Origin: Methanoculleus receptaculi | Lineage (GTDB): Archaea > Halobacteriota > Methanomicrobia > Methanomicrobiales > Methanoculleaceae | Direction: 5' to 3' | Assembly (NCBI RefSeq): GCF_033472595.1 | Contig: NZ_CP137642.1 | Span: 682,001-746,000, forward strand | Length of the DNA stretch: 64,000 nucleotides | Part shown: positions 19,418-27,461 of the stretch, in pieces | Layout: every line of letters begins with the position of its first letter | How positions within the stretch are numbered: position 1 is the first letter of the stretch | Notes under the pieces: model-generated | What the model saw: only the letters and a program-made list of their open reading frames with translations | The model's database searches: none | What the model was told of the DNA's origin: nothing | Made by a program: the position numbers and the translations under genes

Positions 19418-19573
19418 ATGACGGCTAAGAGATACGAGTGCTACGAGATCAAGGGCAATGCGGCGGTTCTGCTCAAGCGGCACTGTCCCCGATGCGGTCC
19501 AGGCGTCCTGATGGCCGAGCATGAGGATCGTGTGGCCTGCGGCAGGTGCGGTTATACCGAGTTCCGTAAGTAG
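19418..19573 (+). CDS. rps27ae: Ribosomal protein eS31 (S27ae)
   Basis: 51 residues. A short zinc-ribbon protein with [16 protein letters not shown], matching the archaeal S27ae part that in eukaryotes is fused to ubiquitin. It lies just after eS24 and before Kae1-Bud32, the usual order. The stop is TAG. Confidence 0.93.
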   Translation: MTAKRYECYEIKGNAAVLLKRHCPRCGPGVLMAEHEDRVACGRCGYTEFRK

Positions 19574-19667
19574 GTCTTTACCCCTACATACCCCATACAC
19601 GGCCGCGGACGCGGTGTTTTACGGGTCGCGGTCGGTCTTTTCCTCGTAACGGAGCAGGACATGTTTT

Positions 19668-21251
19668 ATGCCTGATAAACGACCTGAAGAAGGGCTGGTG
19701 CTGGGGCTTGAGGGAACGGCATGGAACCTCAGCGCCGCTCTCTTCGGGGAGGAACCTACCGCCCTCCATTCGTCACCATACATCCCCTCAAAGGGCGGAA
19801 TTCATCCGCGGGAGGCTGCGCAGCACCACGCTTCGGTGATGAAGGATCTCATATCCCGGGTGCTGACCGACCCTGAACGGATCCGGGCGGTTGCCTTCTC
19901 ACAGGGGCCGGGTCTCGGCCCGTCTCTACGGACGGTGGCGACAGCGGCGCGTGCCCTCTCGATAGCCCTGGGCGTGCCGCTCATCGGTGTCAACCACTGT
20001 GTGGCACACATCGAGATCGGGAGATGGGCGACCGGGTTTTCCGACCCCATCGTTCTCTACGCGAGCGGTGCAAACACCCAGGTGCTCGGTTACCTCAATG
20101 GCCGTTACCGGATATTCGGGGAGACGCTGGATATTGGTCTAGGAAACGCGCTCGATAAGTTTGCACGCTACCACGATCTGCCGCACCCAGGCGGCCCTGC
20201 CATCGAGAGCCTGGCGCGCAGCGGCGGCTACATCGAACTCCCCTACACCGTGAAGGGAATGGATCTTGCCTTCTCCGGGCTGGTCAGCGCCGCCCAGGAG
20301 AGCACCGCCCCCCTGGAGGATGTATGTTACAGCCTCCAGGAGACCGCGTTTGCGATGTGTGTCGAGGTTACGGAGCGGGCGCTTGCACATGCCGGGAAGG
20401 ATGAGGTGATCCTTGTCGGCGGGGTGGGTGCAAACAGCCGGCTGCAGGAGATGCTACGGGTTATGTGCGAGGAACGGGGGGCGAAGTTTGCCGTCCCAGA
20501 GCGGACTTACCTCGGCGACAACGGCGCGATGATTGCTTACACGGGCAGGATCATGCTGGACCACGGTGTCACCCTTCCTCTCGAAGAGTCGCAGATCCGG
20601 CCGGGTTATAGGGCCGATGAGGTGGAGATCGTCTGGCGGCCGGAACCTGGCGAGATCTTTGCCGGCGGGCCGCACGAAGGCGGGGTTGCCCGGGGTGCAG
20701 AAGGTGTCGTGGAGATTGGTGAGGATACTGTTGCCAAGCGCCGGTTGAACAAACGATACCGGCACCCGGAACTGGATCGCCGTTTGATCACTGAACGGAC
20801 GCGGGCAGAGGCGCGCCTGATATCGATGGCGCGGCGGGCGGGTGTCCCCACTCCCGTGATCCGCGATATAACGACTGACACGATCGTGATGGAGCGGATT
20901 CGTGGCGATCTGTTGAAGTATGTCGCCGCACCGGAGACTGTCCGGGTCGCTGGCGAGACGGTTGGGAGGCTGCACGCCGCAGGGATAGTCCACGGCGACC
21001 TGACGACCAGCAACATGATCGTCCGTGACGGCCAGTGCGTACTGATCGATTTCGGGCTTGCCTCTACATCATCGGAGGTCGAGAGCCGCGGGGTTGATAT
21101 CCACGTCTTTTTCCAGACGCTTGAGAGCACCGCCCAAAACTTCGAGGACCTGATCGAGGCGTTCATCGAGGGCTACTCCCGCGTCTTCCCCGACGCGGAT
21201 GAGGTTATTGAGCGAGAGCACGAGATTGAGATGCGGGGGCGTTACCTCTGA
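19668..21251 (+). CDS. kae1-bud32: Kae1-Bud32 fusion, tRNA t6A synthesis
   Basis: 527 residues. The N-terminal 325 are the Kae1/TsaD threonylcarbamoyltransferase: metal-binding His residues in GVNHCVAHIEIG, plus GPGLGPSLR and VGGVGANSRLQEM. The C-terminal 200 are the Bud32 kinase/ATPase: KRRLNKRYRHPELD, VHGDLTTSNMI and IDFGLAS. Together with Cgi121 and Pcc1 the KEOPS complex adds threonylcarbamoyl to A37 of ANN-decoding tRNAs. The fusion is known in several euryarchaea. The ribosome site is weak. Confidence 0.95.
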   Translation: MPDKRPEEGLVLGLEGTAWNLSAALFGEEPTALHSSPYIPSKGGIHPREAAQHHASVMKDLISRVLTDPERIRAVAFSQGPGLGPSLRTVATAARALSIALGVPLIGVNHCVAHIEIGRWATGFSDPIVLYASGANTQVLGYLNGRYRIFGETLDIGLGNALDKFARYHDLPHPGGPAIESLARSGGYIELPYTVKGMDLAFSGLVSAAQESTAPLEDVCYSLQETAFAMCVEVTERALAHAGKDEVILVGGVGANSRLQEMLRVMCEERGAKFAVPERTYLGDNGAMIAYTGRIMLDHGVTLPLEESQIRPGYRADEVEIVWRPEPGEIFAGGPHEGGVARGAEGVVEIGEDTVAKRRLNKRYRHPELDRRLITERTRAEARLISMARRAGVPTPVIRDITTDTIVMERIRGDLLKYVAAPETVRVAGETVGRLHAAGIVHGDLTTSNMIVRDGQCVLIDFGLASTSSEVESRGVDIHVFFQTLESTAQNFEDLIEAFIEGYSRVFPDADEVIEREHEIEMRGRYL

Positions 21252-21259
21252 AGATTACG

Positions 21260-21808
21260 GTGGTGACGAGCAACGCCAACAAGGCTCGGGAGGTTGCGGC
21301 ATACTTAGAGGGGGTGCTCCAGGTCGAGCATGCCGCGCTGGAGTGCCCGGAGTTCCGGCATAACGATCTCGGGGAGATCGCCCGCGGGAAGGCGGAGTTT
21401 GCCTACGAGAAACTCTCAAGGCCTCTGATAGTTGACGATACCGGTCTATTCATCGATGCGCTCGGCGGGTTCCCGGGGCCCTATGCCGCCTACGTCCAGG
21501 ATACGATCGGCAACGCGGGGATCCTGAAACTCATGGAGGGCGTCGAGGAGAGGAGCGCCAGATTCGAGACGGCGATCGCGTTTGCATGGGAGGACGGCAT
21601 CCGTATCTTCCGGGGCGCCCTTCCCGGGGCGATCGTTGCCCCGCGTGGGGCGGAGGGGTTTGGCTATGACCCCATATTTGAGTATGCGGGGCAGACGCTT
21701 GCCGAGATGCCGCTTGCCGAGAAGAACCGGGTCTCGCACCGGGCGCGCGCCCTCCAGGCGTTCCGGGCCTGGATCGAGCAGGAGACAGGGGTGCGACAGA
21801 ACCGTTAA
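21260..21808 (+). CDS. rdgB: XTP/dITP diphosphatase (RdgB/HAM1)
   Basis: 182 residues from the GTG at 21260. It hydrolyses non-canonical purine triphosphates. TSNANKAREV, VDDTGLFIDALGGFPGPYAAYV and FGYDPIF are family blocks. The GTG start removes most of the first beta strand. A CTG at 21248, overlapping the Kae1-Bud32 stop, would give (M)KITVVTSNANK, the usual N-terminus, so the real start may be this non-standard codon. Confidence 0.92.
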   Translation: MVTSNANKAREVAAYLEGVLQVEHAALECPEFRHNDLGEIARGKAEFAYEKLSRPLIVDDTGLFIDALGGFPGPYAAYVQDTIGNAGILKLMEGVEERSARFETAIAFAWEDGIRIFRGALPGAIVAPRGAEGFGYDPIFEYAGQTLAEMPLAEKNRVSHRARALQAFRAWIEQETGVRQNR

Positions 21809-21848
21809 GAGGGAATAGAGGTAAATGACATAAGGCTGGTGTTTTGAT

Positions 21849-21995
21849 ATGGCGAGATTTCCCGAAGCTGAAGCACGTCTTCTCAATGTAAAGATCTGCA
21901 TGAAATGCAATGCCCGAAACGCAGTCCGCGCGACACACTGCCGCAAGTGCGGTTCAGACGAACTCAGGCCAAAGTCCCGGGAGCGTAAAGCGTAA
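21849..21995 (+). CDS. rpl40e: Ribosomal protein eL40
   Basis: 48 residues ([20 protein letters not shown]..), with the zinc site [14 protein letters not shown] and basic C-terminus KSRERKA. It is the small large-subunit protein that in eukaryotes is fused to ubiquitin. A T-rich stretch at 22030-22036 after the stop may terminate the operon. Confidence 0.95.
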   Translation: MARFPEAEARLLNVKICMKCNARNAVRATHCRKCGSDELRPKSRERKA

Positions 21996-22053
21996 AGACC
22001 GGTGCGCGACTTTAGCGCGCCTCCGGTATACTTTTTTAGGGGGTATCCCTTCT

Positions 22054-22704
22054 TCAGGCGGAGTAATAGGTGACCTTTCGGCCTTCTTCGCTGTACTCGC
22101 CCCTGAAGGTCTCGATGTTGCGTTTGTAGCCGATCCGCTCTTTGAATCCAAGTTTGCGGAGCCGTTCGCGGACCCGCATCACGTCCGCCTCGTCCGCCCA
22201 GTCCTTTGTGTAGACGTAGATGACCGTCCGCTCGTCGCGAGAGTCAGGATCGGGTCTGGCTGTGCTGACCTTCGCGGATATGCCGAGTCTCCCCTCAACG
22301 GTCTCGTTTCGAACCTTTCGCCACGCCTCGTCCGCCTCCCCTGCGGGGACGAAGATGAGCCATTTTCCAGCCCTCTCGTCGTCGACCCCCCGCTCATGCG
22401 GACCCGGTGCGTCCTGGACTATCCAGTAAGTTCTTGTAGTCTTTGAGGGGGAAACTCCCTCGCCCTCTCTCAGGGGAGCGTATATGGCGTCGATGCTTCC
22501 GAACCGTTTGAGCAGGGCATCTGCGAGTTCGGGGTAATCCTCTCTGAACCGGCTGAAGATCTCACGGAGTTTCTCTTTGAAATCGATCCCCTGCTCGACG
22601 AGTTCGAAGAGGTAAGGGCCGCGGCGCCTGAGTTCGCGGTTGAGGTAGATCTCAAAGATCCCGTAGACTGCGTCGGCCAGGGCTTCCGGATCGATCCCGC
22701 TCAT
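22054..22704 (-). CDS. Uncharacterised protein, DUF1917/Bles03-like
   Basis: 216 residues. The N-terminal 70 are helical and acidic. The C-terminal part has YWIVQDAPGPHERG, GKWLIFVPAGEADEAWRKVR, GRLGISAKVSTA and VIYVYTKDWADEADVMRVRERLRKLG. This recalls the Bles03/DUF1917 group, sometimes labelled phosphothreonine-lyase-like, with no proven activity in archaea. It is read toward eL40. The assignment rests on remembered family pattern, not a search. Confidence 0.6.
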   Translation of the reverse strand: MSGIDPEALADAVYGIFEIYLNRELRRRGPYLFELVEQGIDFKEKLREIFSRFREDYPELADALLKRFGSIDAIYAPLREGEGVSPSKTTRTYWIVQDAPGPHERGVDDERAGKWLIFVPAGEADEAWRKVRNETVEGRLGISAKVSTARPDPDSRDERTVIYVYTKDWADEADVMRVRERLRKLGFKERIGYKRNIETFRGEYSEEGRKVTYYSA

Positions 22705-22745
22705 ACATAACTGTAGCCCCCGGAACTGTGAAAATGGTTTTGAAG

Positions 22746-23510
22746 TTACCGGTCAAGCGCTTCTGCAACGAGTTCTGCGGCCCGCTCGCCGGAGAGAAGC
22801 ATCCCGCCAAAGATCGGTCCCATGCGGCACTCCCCGGCAACGGCGTTTGCCGCCATACCGGCGACAAAGAGGCCGGGGTAGACCTCTTTTGTGTGCTCCA
22901 GAATCCGTGACTCGGCACGCTCGGCCCACATGAAACTCTCGCCTTTGACCTGGATGTTGCCGCCTTTACGCTCGATCATCCGGGCGATCGTTGCATCGTG
23001 CCCCGTTGCATCGACGGTGCAGGTGCAGGCGATGGTGAGCGGGTCGACGTGCAGTCCGGCCATATCTACCGGTGTCCAGTTGATGACCAGGCCCCCAACC
23101 CTGCCGTCGCCGCGAACCATCACGTCCTCGACCGTGACCAGGTTGAAGAACTCTACACCGGCATCGCAGGCCGCCGCGGTGAGTTTGGCAACCGTCTCGA
23201 CCGATTTCGCGACGTAGTAGCCCTCCTCAAACTCGCGGCATGCGACTCCAAACCGGTCGAGCAGCCGCCTTGCCTCTTCCTGGACAACAATCCTTGGAAA
23301 CATCATCCCGCCGCCCCACATCCCGCCGCCTATGCTGAGTTTCTTCTCGATGAGGGCGCACCGGATTCCCCGTTTGCCGAGGAGCGCGGCGCATGTGAGT
23401 CCTGAAGGCCCGCCGCCGATAACGGCGGCGTCCACCTCAAGGAGGTCGATGAGCGCCCGGTGCTGCTCTTCCAGGATTGCCCTGCTGATGGTCACTTCGT
23501 TCAGTCTCAT
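22746..23510 (-). CDS. thi4: Thiazole synthase, sulfide-dependent Thi4 type
   Basis: About 254 residues from the ATG at 23510 (MRLNEVTISRAI); an ATG 9 bases earlier is possible. FAD/NAD-binding motif AVIGGGPSGLTCA, then KLSIGGGMWGGGMMFP, ATGHDA and GMAANAVAGECRMGPIFGGMLLSG. It makes the thiamine thiazole phosphate from NAD and glycine. The helix after GHD has no Cys where yeast Thi4 has its sacrificial Cys, which fits the archaeal enzymes that use free sulfide catalytically. Confidence 0.9.
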   Translation of the reverse strand: MRLNEVTISRAILEEQHRALIDLLEVDAAVIGGGPSGLTCAALLGKRGIRCALIEKKLSIGGGMWGGGMMFPRIVVQEEARRLLDRFGVACREFEEGYYVAKSVETVAKLTAAACDAGVEFFNLVTVEDVMVRGDGRVGGLVINWTPVDMAGLHVDPLTIACTCTVDATGHDATIARMIERKGGNIQVKGESFMWAERAESRILEHTKEVYPGLFVAGMAANAVAGECRMGPIFGGMLLSGERAAELVAEALDR

Positions 23511-23653
23511 GTCCTTCATTTATATCTGCCAGGGGGAGATAAGGGCACCGCCGTGTGCCGCGAAAAACCACTGGATCGCAGTTTGGAGCGCGAGCACCCG
23601 GAAAGATCCCGACGAAGGTCTTAATAGCGGCACCGCACAACATATACCCTACC

Positions 23654-24535
23654 ATGAACTGGACGCGCGATTTCGGTCTCACTATGAGGATGATCCTCAC
23701 GTCGCTCCTTCTCCTCATAGTCTACCTGATCTTCCTTGGCGTCCTTGCCGCGCTGGGGTTCCCGTTTGAGTCCCTCCTGCTGGTGGCTGCCCTTATGGCG
23801 TTCCTCCAGTACTACTTCTCAGATAAACTGGTGCTCTGGAGCACCAAGACGAGAATCGTCGAGGAGGACGAGTACCCGGAGTTGCACCGGATGGTAGAGA
23901 GCCTTGCTGCCAGGGCGGGTCTCCCCAAACCGAAGATCGGGATTATGGTGTCCCCGGTGCCGAACGCGTTTGCTACCGGGCGCAGCCCGAAGAACGCGGT
24001 TGTGGCGGTAACCGACTCGATCATGCGGACGCTCAACCGCGAGGAGCTTGAGGCGGTGCTCGCCCACGAGATATCTCATGTGAAGAACCGGGATATGCTG
24101 ACCCTGACAATGGCGAGTTTCATATCGATGCTTGCCTTCCTGATCATGCGTAACTGGATCTTCATAAGCCTCTTCAACAACCGCGACAACAACATGGGCG
24201 CGTTGATACTGGTCTACGTGGTCTCGATCGTTGTCTGGCTGGTGAGCACCCTTCTCACGCGGGCTCTATCCCGCTACAGGGAGTTTGCCGCGGACCGTGG
24301 CAGTGCAGTCCTGACGGGGAACCCCCAGGCGCTGATATCGGCGCTGACGAAGATCAGCGGCCGGATGGACTACATCCCGGCCGAGAAGAAGCAGGAGGTT
24401 GAGGGGGCAAACGCCTTCTTCATCATCCCGGCCCTCTCGGGAAACACCCTGATGGAACTCTTCTCCACCCACCCGCCCCTCGAGAAGCGGGTGGCCGCCC
24501 TCCAGGAACTGGGGGCGCAGATGCGGGGCTACTGA
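23654..24535 (+). CDS. htpX: HtpX-family membrane zinc metalloprotease
   Basis: 293 residues from the ATG at 23654 (MNWTRDFGLTMRMIL). Four hydrophobic segments (about residues 10-30, 33-53, 155-175, 185-210). The zinc site is HEISH at about residue 139, with a third acidic ligand in REFAADRGSA. It degrades misfolded membrane proteins. A TATA-like ATATACCC and CTTAATAG precede it. Confidence 0.92.
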   Translation: MNWTRDFGLTMRMILTSLLLLIVYLIFLGVLAALGFPFESLLLVAALMAFLQYYFSDKLVLWSTKTRIVEEDEYPELHRMVESLAARAGLPKPKIGIMVSPVPNAFATGRSPKNAVVAVTDSIMRTLNREELEAVLAHEISHVKNRDMLTLTMASFISMLAFLIMRNWIFISLFNNRDNNMGALILVYVVSIVVWLVSTLLTRALSRYREFAADRGSAVLTGNPQALISALTKISGRMDYIPAEKKQEVEGANAFFIIPALSGNTLMELFSTHPPLEKRVAALQELGAQMRGY

Positions 24536-24861
24536 CCCCGCCTCTCCAGAACCCACCTGATCAGCGATCTGGACTATAAACTCTCTGCGTTTTTCCTGGA
24601 AGAATGCCGCCGGCGTTCACTCCACCGCCCGGCGGGCGGGTAGTCTCTGGCGATTGGTGGAGGTGAAAAGCCGTATCCAGGAGGGAAACGGGATCTCCGC
24701 GGGTCTAAGCGGGAACCGACGAAGAAAAACATCTCTCCGCCTTCCCTCCACTCCGAAATAGCCTCTCGCAAAAACCCGGTTCGTCCTCGTGGCGGGGGCC
24801 ATCAGACCGCAGCACAGCCTGAAGAGACCGGTTTGATGGCTCCCTCCCCCCATCTCACCCA
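24536..24861. other. Gap with no recognisable gene
   Basis: About 325 bases between htpX and the tRNA promoter. GC-rich, without a supported reading frame, repeat or RNA motif that I can recognise. Confidence 0.4.
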
Positions 24862-24873
24862 ATATTTAATAAT
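24862..24873 (+). promoter_or_regulatory. TATA box of the tRNA-Gly/tRNA-Val pair
   Basis: AATATTTAATAA ends about 38 bases upstream of mature tRNA-Gly, consistent with an archaeal promoter and a short 5' trailer. Confidence 0.55.
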
Positions 24874-24910
24874 CCTCACGGCCTACATGATCAGGCAGAC
24901 TGCGCAGAGC

Positions 24911-24981
24911 GCATCGATGGTCTAGTGGTATGACTTTGGCCTTCCAAGCCAACAGCCCGGGTTCAATTCCCGGTCGATGCA
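24911..24981 (+). tRNA. tRNA-Gly (anticodon TCC)
   Basis: Acceptor GCATCGA pairs with TCGATGC; the anticodon loop CTTCCAA is closed by TTGGC/GCCAA; the T-loop is GTTCAATTC. The CCA end is not encoded. No intron is seen. Confidence 0.95.
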
Positions 24982-24983
24982 TG

Positions 24984-25057
24984 GGGCCCGTGGTCTAGGT
25001 GGTTATGACGTCGCCTTCACACGGCGAAGATCCTGAGTTCGAATCTCAGCGGGCCCA
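24984..25057 (+). tRNA. tRNA-Val (anticodon CAC)
   Basis: Acceptor GGGCCCG pairs with CGGGCCC. Anticodon loop TTCACAC is closed by TCGCC/GGCGA, and the T-loop is GTTCGAATC. It lies two bases after tRNA-Gly and is probably made in the same precursor. CCA is not encoded. Confidence 0.95.
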
Positions 25058-25058
25058 T

Positions 25059-25068
25059 TCTTTTTTTT
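25059..25068 (+). terminator. T-run terminator after the tRNA pair
   Basis: An uninterrupted run of T directly after tRNA-Val, as expected for archaeal polymerase termination. Confidence 0.6.
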
Positions 25069-25103
25069 CGGCCGGTTTCCTGTGAGAGAGCTGATAGAAA
25101 AAT

Positions 25104-27350
25104 TCAGCGGGAGAAGGGATGACCGTTTACTCCCGCCCCCTCTGCCAGACCCCTCCACGCCTGAGCCTGAGAGTCTTTTATCAGGCTCACTGCATATGGC
25201 GTCCCCGCGGCCGCCTTCAGGAGGAGAGGGTAGTAGCGGCCGACATACTCTTTAACCATCCGCCGTGACGAAAACCTCGGGGCATTGCTCCGGATCGACT
25301 CTTTCATCATCCTGACCCACCCGTGCGGGATATCATCGATGGAGCGGTCGTAGTAGAGCGGGACAACCTCCCGCTCAAGAAGGTCGTATATCGCCGCTGC
25401 ATCGATGCTGTCCCTTGAGTCGCGGTCAGCAGCCCCCTCTCCAAACGCCCAGCCGTTCCTGCCGTTATAGCCCTCCAGCCACCAGCCGTCCAGGATCGAG
25501 AGGTTCAGCACGCCGTTGAGCGCTGCCTTCATACCGCTTGTCCCGCTTGCCTCCATGGGTGGCAGCGGGTTGTTCAACCAGACATCGGCGCCCTGCACCA
25601 TGTAGCGGGCCACATGATTGTTATAATCCTCTATGAATACAACCCGCCCCCAAAATCCGGGATCCTGCGTGTGCTGGTAGATCCGCTGGAGCATCCGTTT
25701 CCCCTCCCTGTCGGCCGGGTGCGCCTTCCCGGCGAAGATGATCTGGACAGGACGCCAGGGGTTGTTCACGATGCGTTTGAGTCGGTCTGGATCCTCGAAT
25801 ATGAGGTATGCCCGTTTGTAGGTCGAGAACCGTCTGGCAAACCCGATCGTCAGGACCGAAGGGTCCAGAAACGCGCTTCCGATCCCCGGTTCCACTGACC
25901 CGACCCGCTGCATCGTCCACCGGAGCCGCTCCCGCTCCCGGAGCCGGTTGATAAGTTTTGCCTTCAGCCAGAGGTGGAGGTTCCAGAGTTCGGCGTCCGG
26001 GATCTCGTCTATCAGTTCCCAGACCAGCGGGTTGTCGTGCTCCGCCAGCCATCCGGGTGCGGTGGGGCCGATGTAGCGGTTGTAGAGCGCCTGCATACGG
26101 GTGTTCAGCCAGGTTGTAAGATGTACACCGTTTGTAACATAGTCTGCTGGCGCCTCATCCCCACCCGAGCCGTGCCAGAGAGATCTCCACATATCGGAGG
26201 CGACGGCCCCGTTTGCCCGTGAGACGCCGTTGTGGTGCGCCGACAGACGGAGCGCGAGCGCGGTCATGTTGAAACCGGCTTCTGGTTGCTCAGGATTGGC
26301 CCCCAGGTGCAGGAACCGGGTTCGATCGATCCCGAGCGCAGTGTAGTAGGACGAAAAGTATCTCTCGATCAGGTCGAGGGGGAAGACATCGTGGCCGGCC
26401 GGGACGGGTGTATGGGTGGTGAAGATGGTGGTCGCCCGCACCTCTTCGAGTGCCTCCTCAAACGTCATTCCCCCCTCAACACGTTCCCTGATCCGCTCAA
26501 GCAGCGCAAAGGCCGGGTGCCCTTCGTTCAGGTGCACCGCTGAATACTCGATACCGAGGGTGTGGAGCACCCTCCGCCCGCCGATGCCGAGCACGATCTC
26601 CTGGCGGAGGCGTTGCTCCAGGCCGACGGCATAAAGCCTGGCTGATATGCCGCGGTTCTCCGGGTTGTTGCAGGGTATGTCTGTATCCAGAAGGTAGAGC
26701 GGTGTCCTGCCGACCTGAACCTTCCAGACGGCGACGTATATGGGCGGATCGATATTGGGAACCCGGACTATAAGGTCATTGCCCTCGGCATCGAGAACAC
26801 GGGTGATCGGTGCAGCATCGTGGTCGAGCGGCTGGGTGATATCCTCCTGCCAGCCGTCCGGGTCGATCTGCTGGCATACGTAACCCTGGGAGTAGAGAAA
26901 CCCGACGGCAACCAGCGGTATCCCGAGATCGCTTGCCTCCTTCAAGTGATCGCCGGCAAGGAACCCAAGTCCGCCTGCATAGATGGGTAACGAATGGTGG
27001 AGCCCGTACTCCGCCGAGAAGTAGGCGAGCGTCAAAGGCGGGTGGTTGGCGTAGTTCTCTGAGAACCATGTTCCGGTGGTGTTCATATAATTCCTGAACC
27101 GGTGCATGATGATGTCGTAGCGGCGGCAGTAGGCTGGATTATTTGCTGCCTGGTTCAGGAACTCAACCGGAATCTCGCGAAGCATCCGGATCGGGTTGTG
27201 GGCGCTTCTCCTCCACGCCTGGTGGTTCAACTGTTTGAAGAGTACCCGGGCCTCCTGGTTCCAGCTCCACCAGAGGTTGTATGCCAGGTCGACAAGTCCG
27301 GAGATCCGTTCGGGGACATGGTCGAACTGATCGCGGATGGAATCCTCCAT
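25104..27350 (-). CDS. glgP: Alpha-glucan (glycogen) phosphorylase
   Basis: 748 residues from the ATG at 27350, chosen because a TATA box at 27392-27402 would start the transcript near 27372; the upstream GTG is outside that transcript. The N-terminal DUF3417-like part (LVDLAYNLWWSWN) is typical of the archaeal/thermophile phosphorylase group. The PLP-lysine region is EASGTSGMKAALNG. It releases glucose-1-phosphate from stored glucan. It is the last gene of the glucan cluster, with its own promoter. Confidence 0.92.
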   Translation of the reverse strand: MEDSIRDQFDHVPERISGLVDLAYNLWWSWNQEARVLFKQLNHQAWRRSAHNPIRMLREIPVEFLNQAANNPAYCRRYDIIMHRFRNYMNTTGTWFSENYANHPPLTLAYFSAEYGLHHSLPIYAGGLGFLAGDHLKEASDLGIPLVAVGFLYSQGYVCQQIDPDGWQEDITQPLDHDAAPITRVLDAEGNDLIVRVPNIDPPIYVAVWKVQVGRTPLYLLDTDIPCNNPENRGISARLYAVGLEQRLRQEIVLGIGGRRVLHTLGIEYSAVHLNEGHPAFALLERIRERVEGGMTFEEALEEVRATTIFTTHTPVPAGHDVFPLDLIERYFSSYYTALGIDRTRFLHLGANPEQPEAGFNMTALALRLSAHHNGVSRANGAVASDMWRSLWHGSGGDEAPADYVTNGVHLTTWLNTRMQALYNRYIGPTAPGWLAEHDNPLVWELIDEIPDAELWNLHLWLKAKLINRLRERERLRWTMQRVGSVEPGIGSAFLDPSVLTIGFARRFSTYKRAYLIFEDPDRLKRIVNNPWRPVQIIFAGKAHPADREGKRMLQRIYQHTQDPGFWGRVVFIEDYNNHVARYMVQGADVWLNNPLPPMEASGTSGMKAALNGVLNLSILDGWWLEGYNGRNGWAFGEGAADRDSRDSIDAAAIYDLLEREVVPLYYDRSIDDIPHGWVRMMKESIRSNAPRFSSRRMVKEYVGRYYPLLLKAAAGTPYAVSLIKDSQAQAWRGLAEGAGVNGHPFSR

Positions 27351-27391
27351 GAAACCCTGTCCTCTGATTGCTGGTGTAGTTTTTATCACAG

Positions 27392-27402
27392 TTATTATAT
27401 TC
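27392..27402 (-). promoter_or_regulatory. TATA box of glgP
   Basis: Minus-strand AATATAATAAC lies in the 111-base gap after malQ, so phosphorylase can be expressed apart from the rest of the cluster. Confidence 0.5.
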
Positions 27403-27461
27403 CTTTTGATATCTCTCTATATCCCGATGATATCAAAATTATTGAGTCATTTGTGGTCTTT

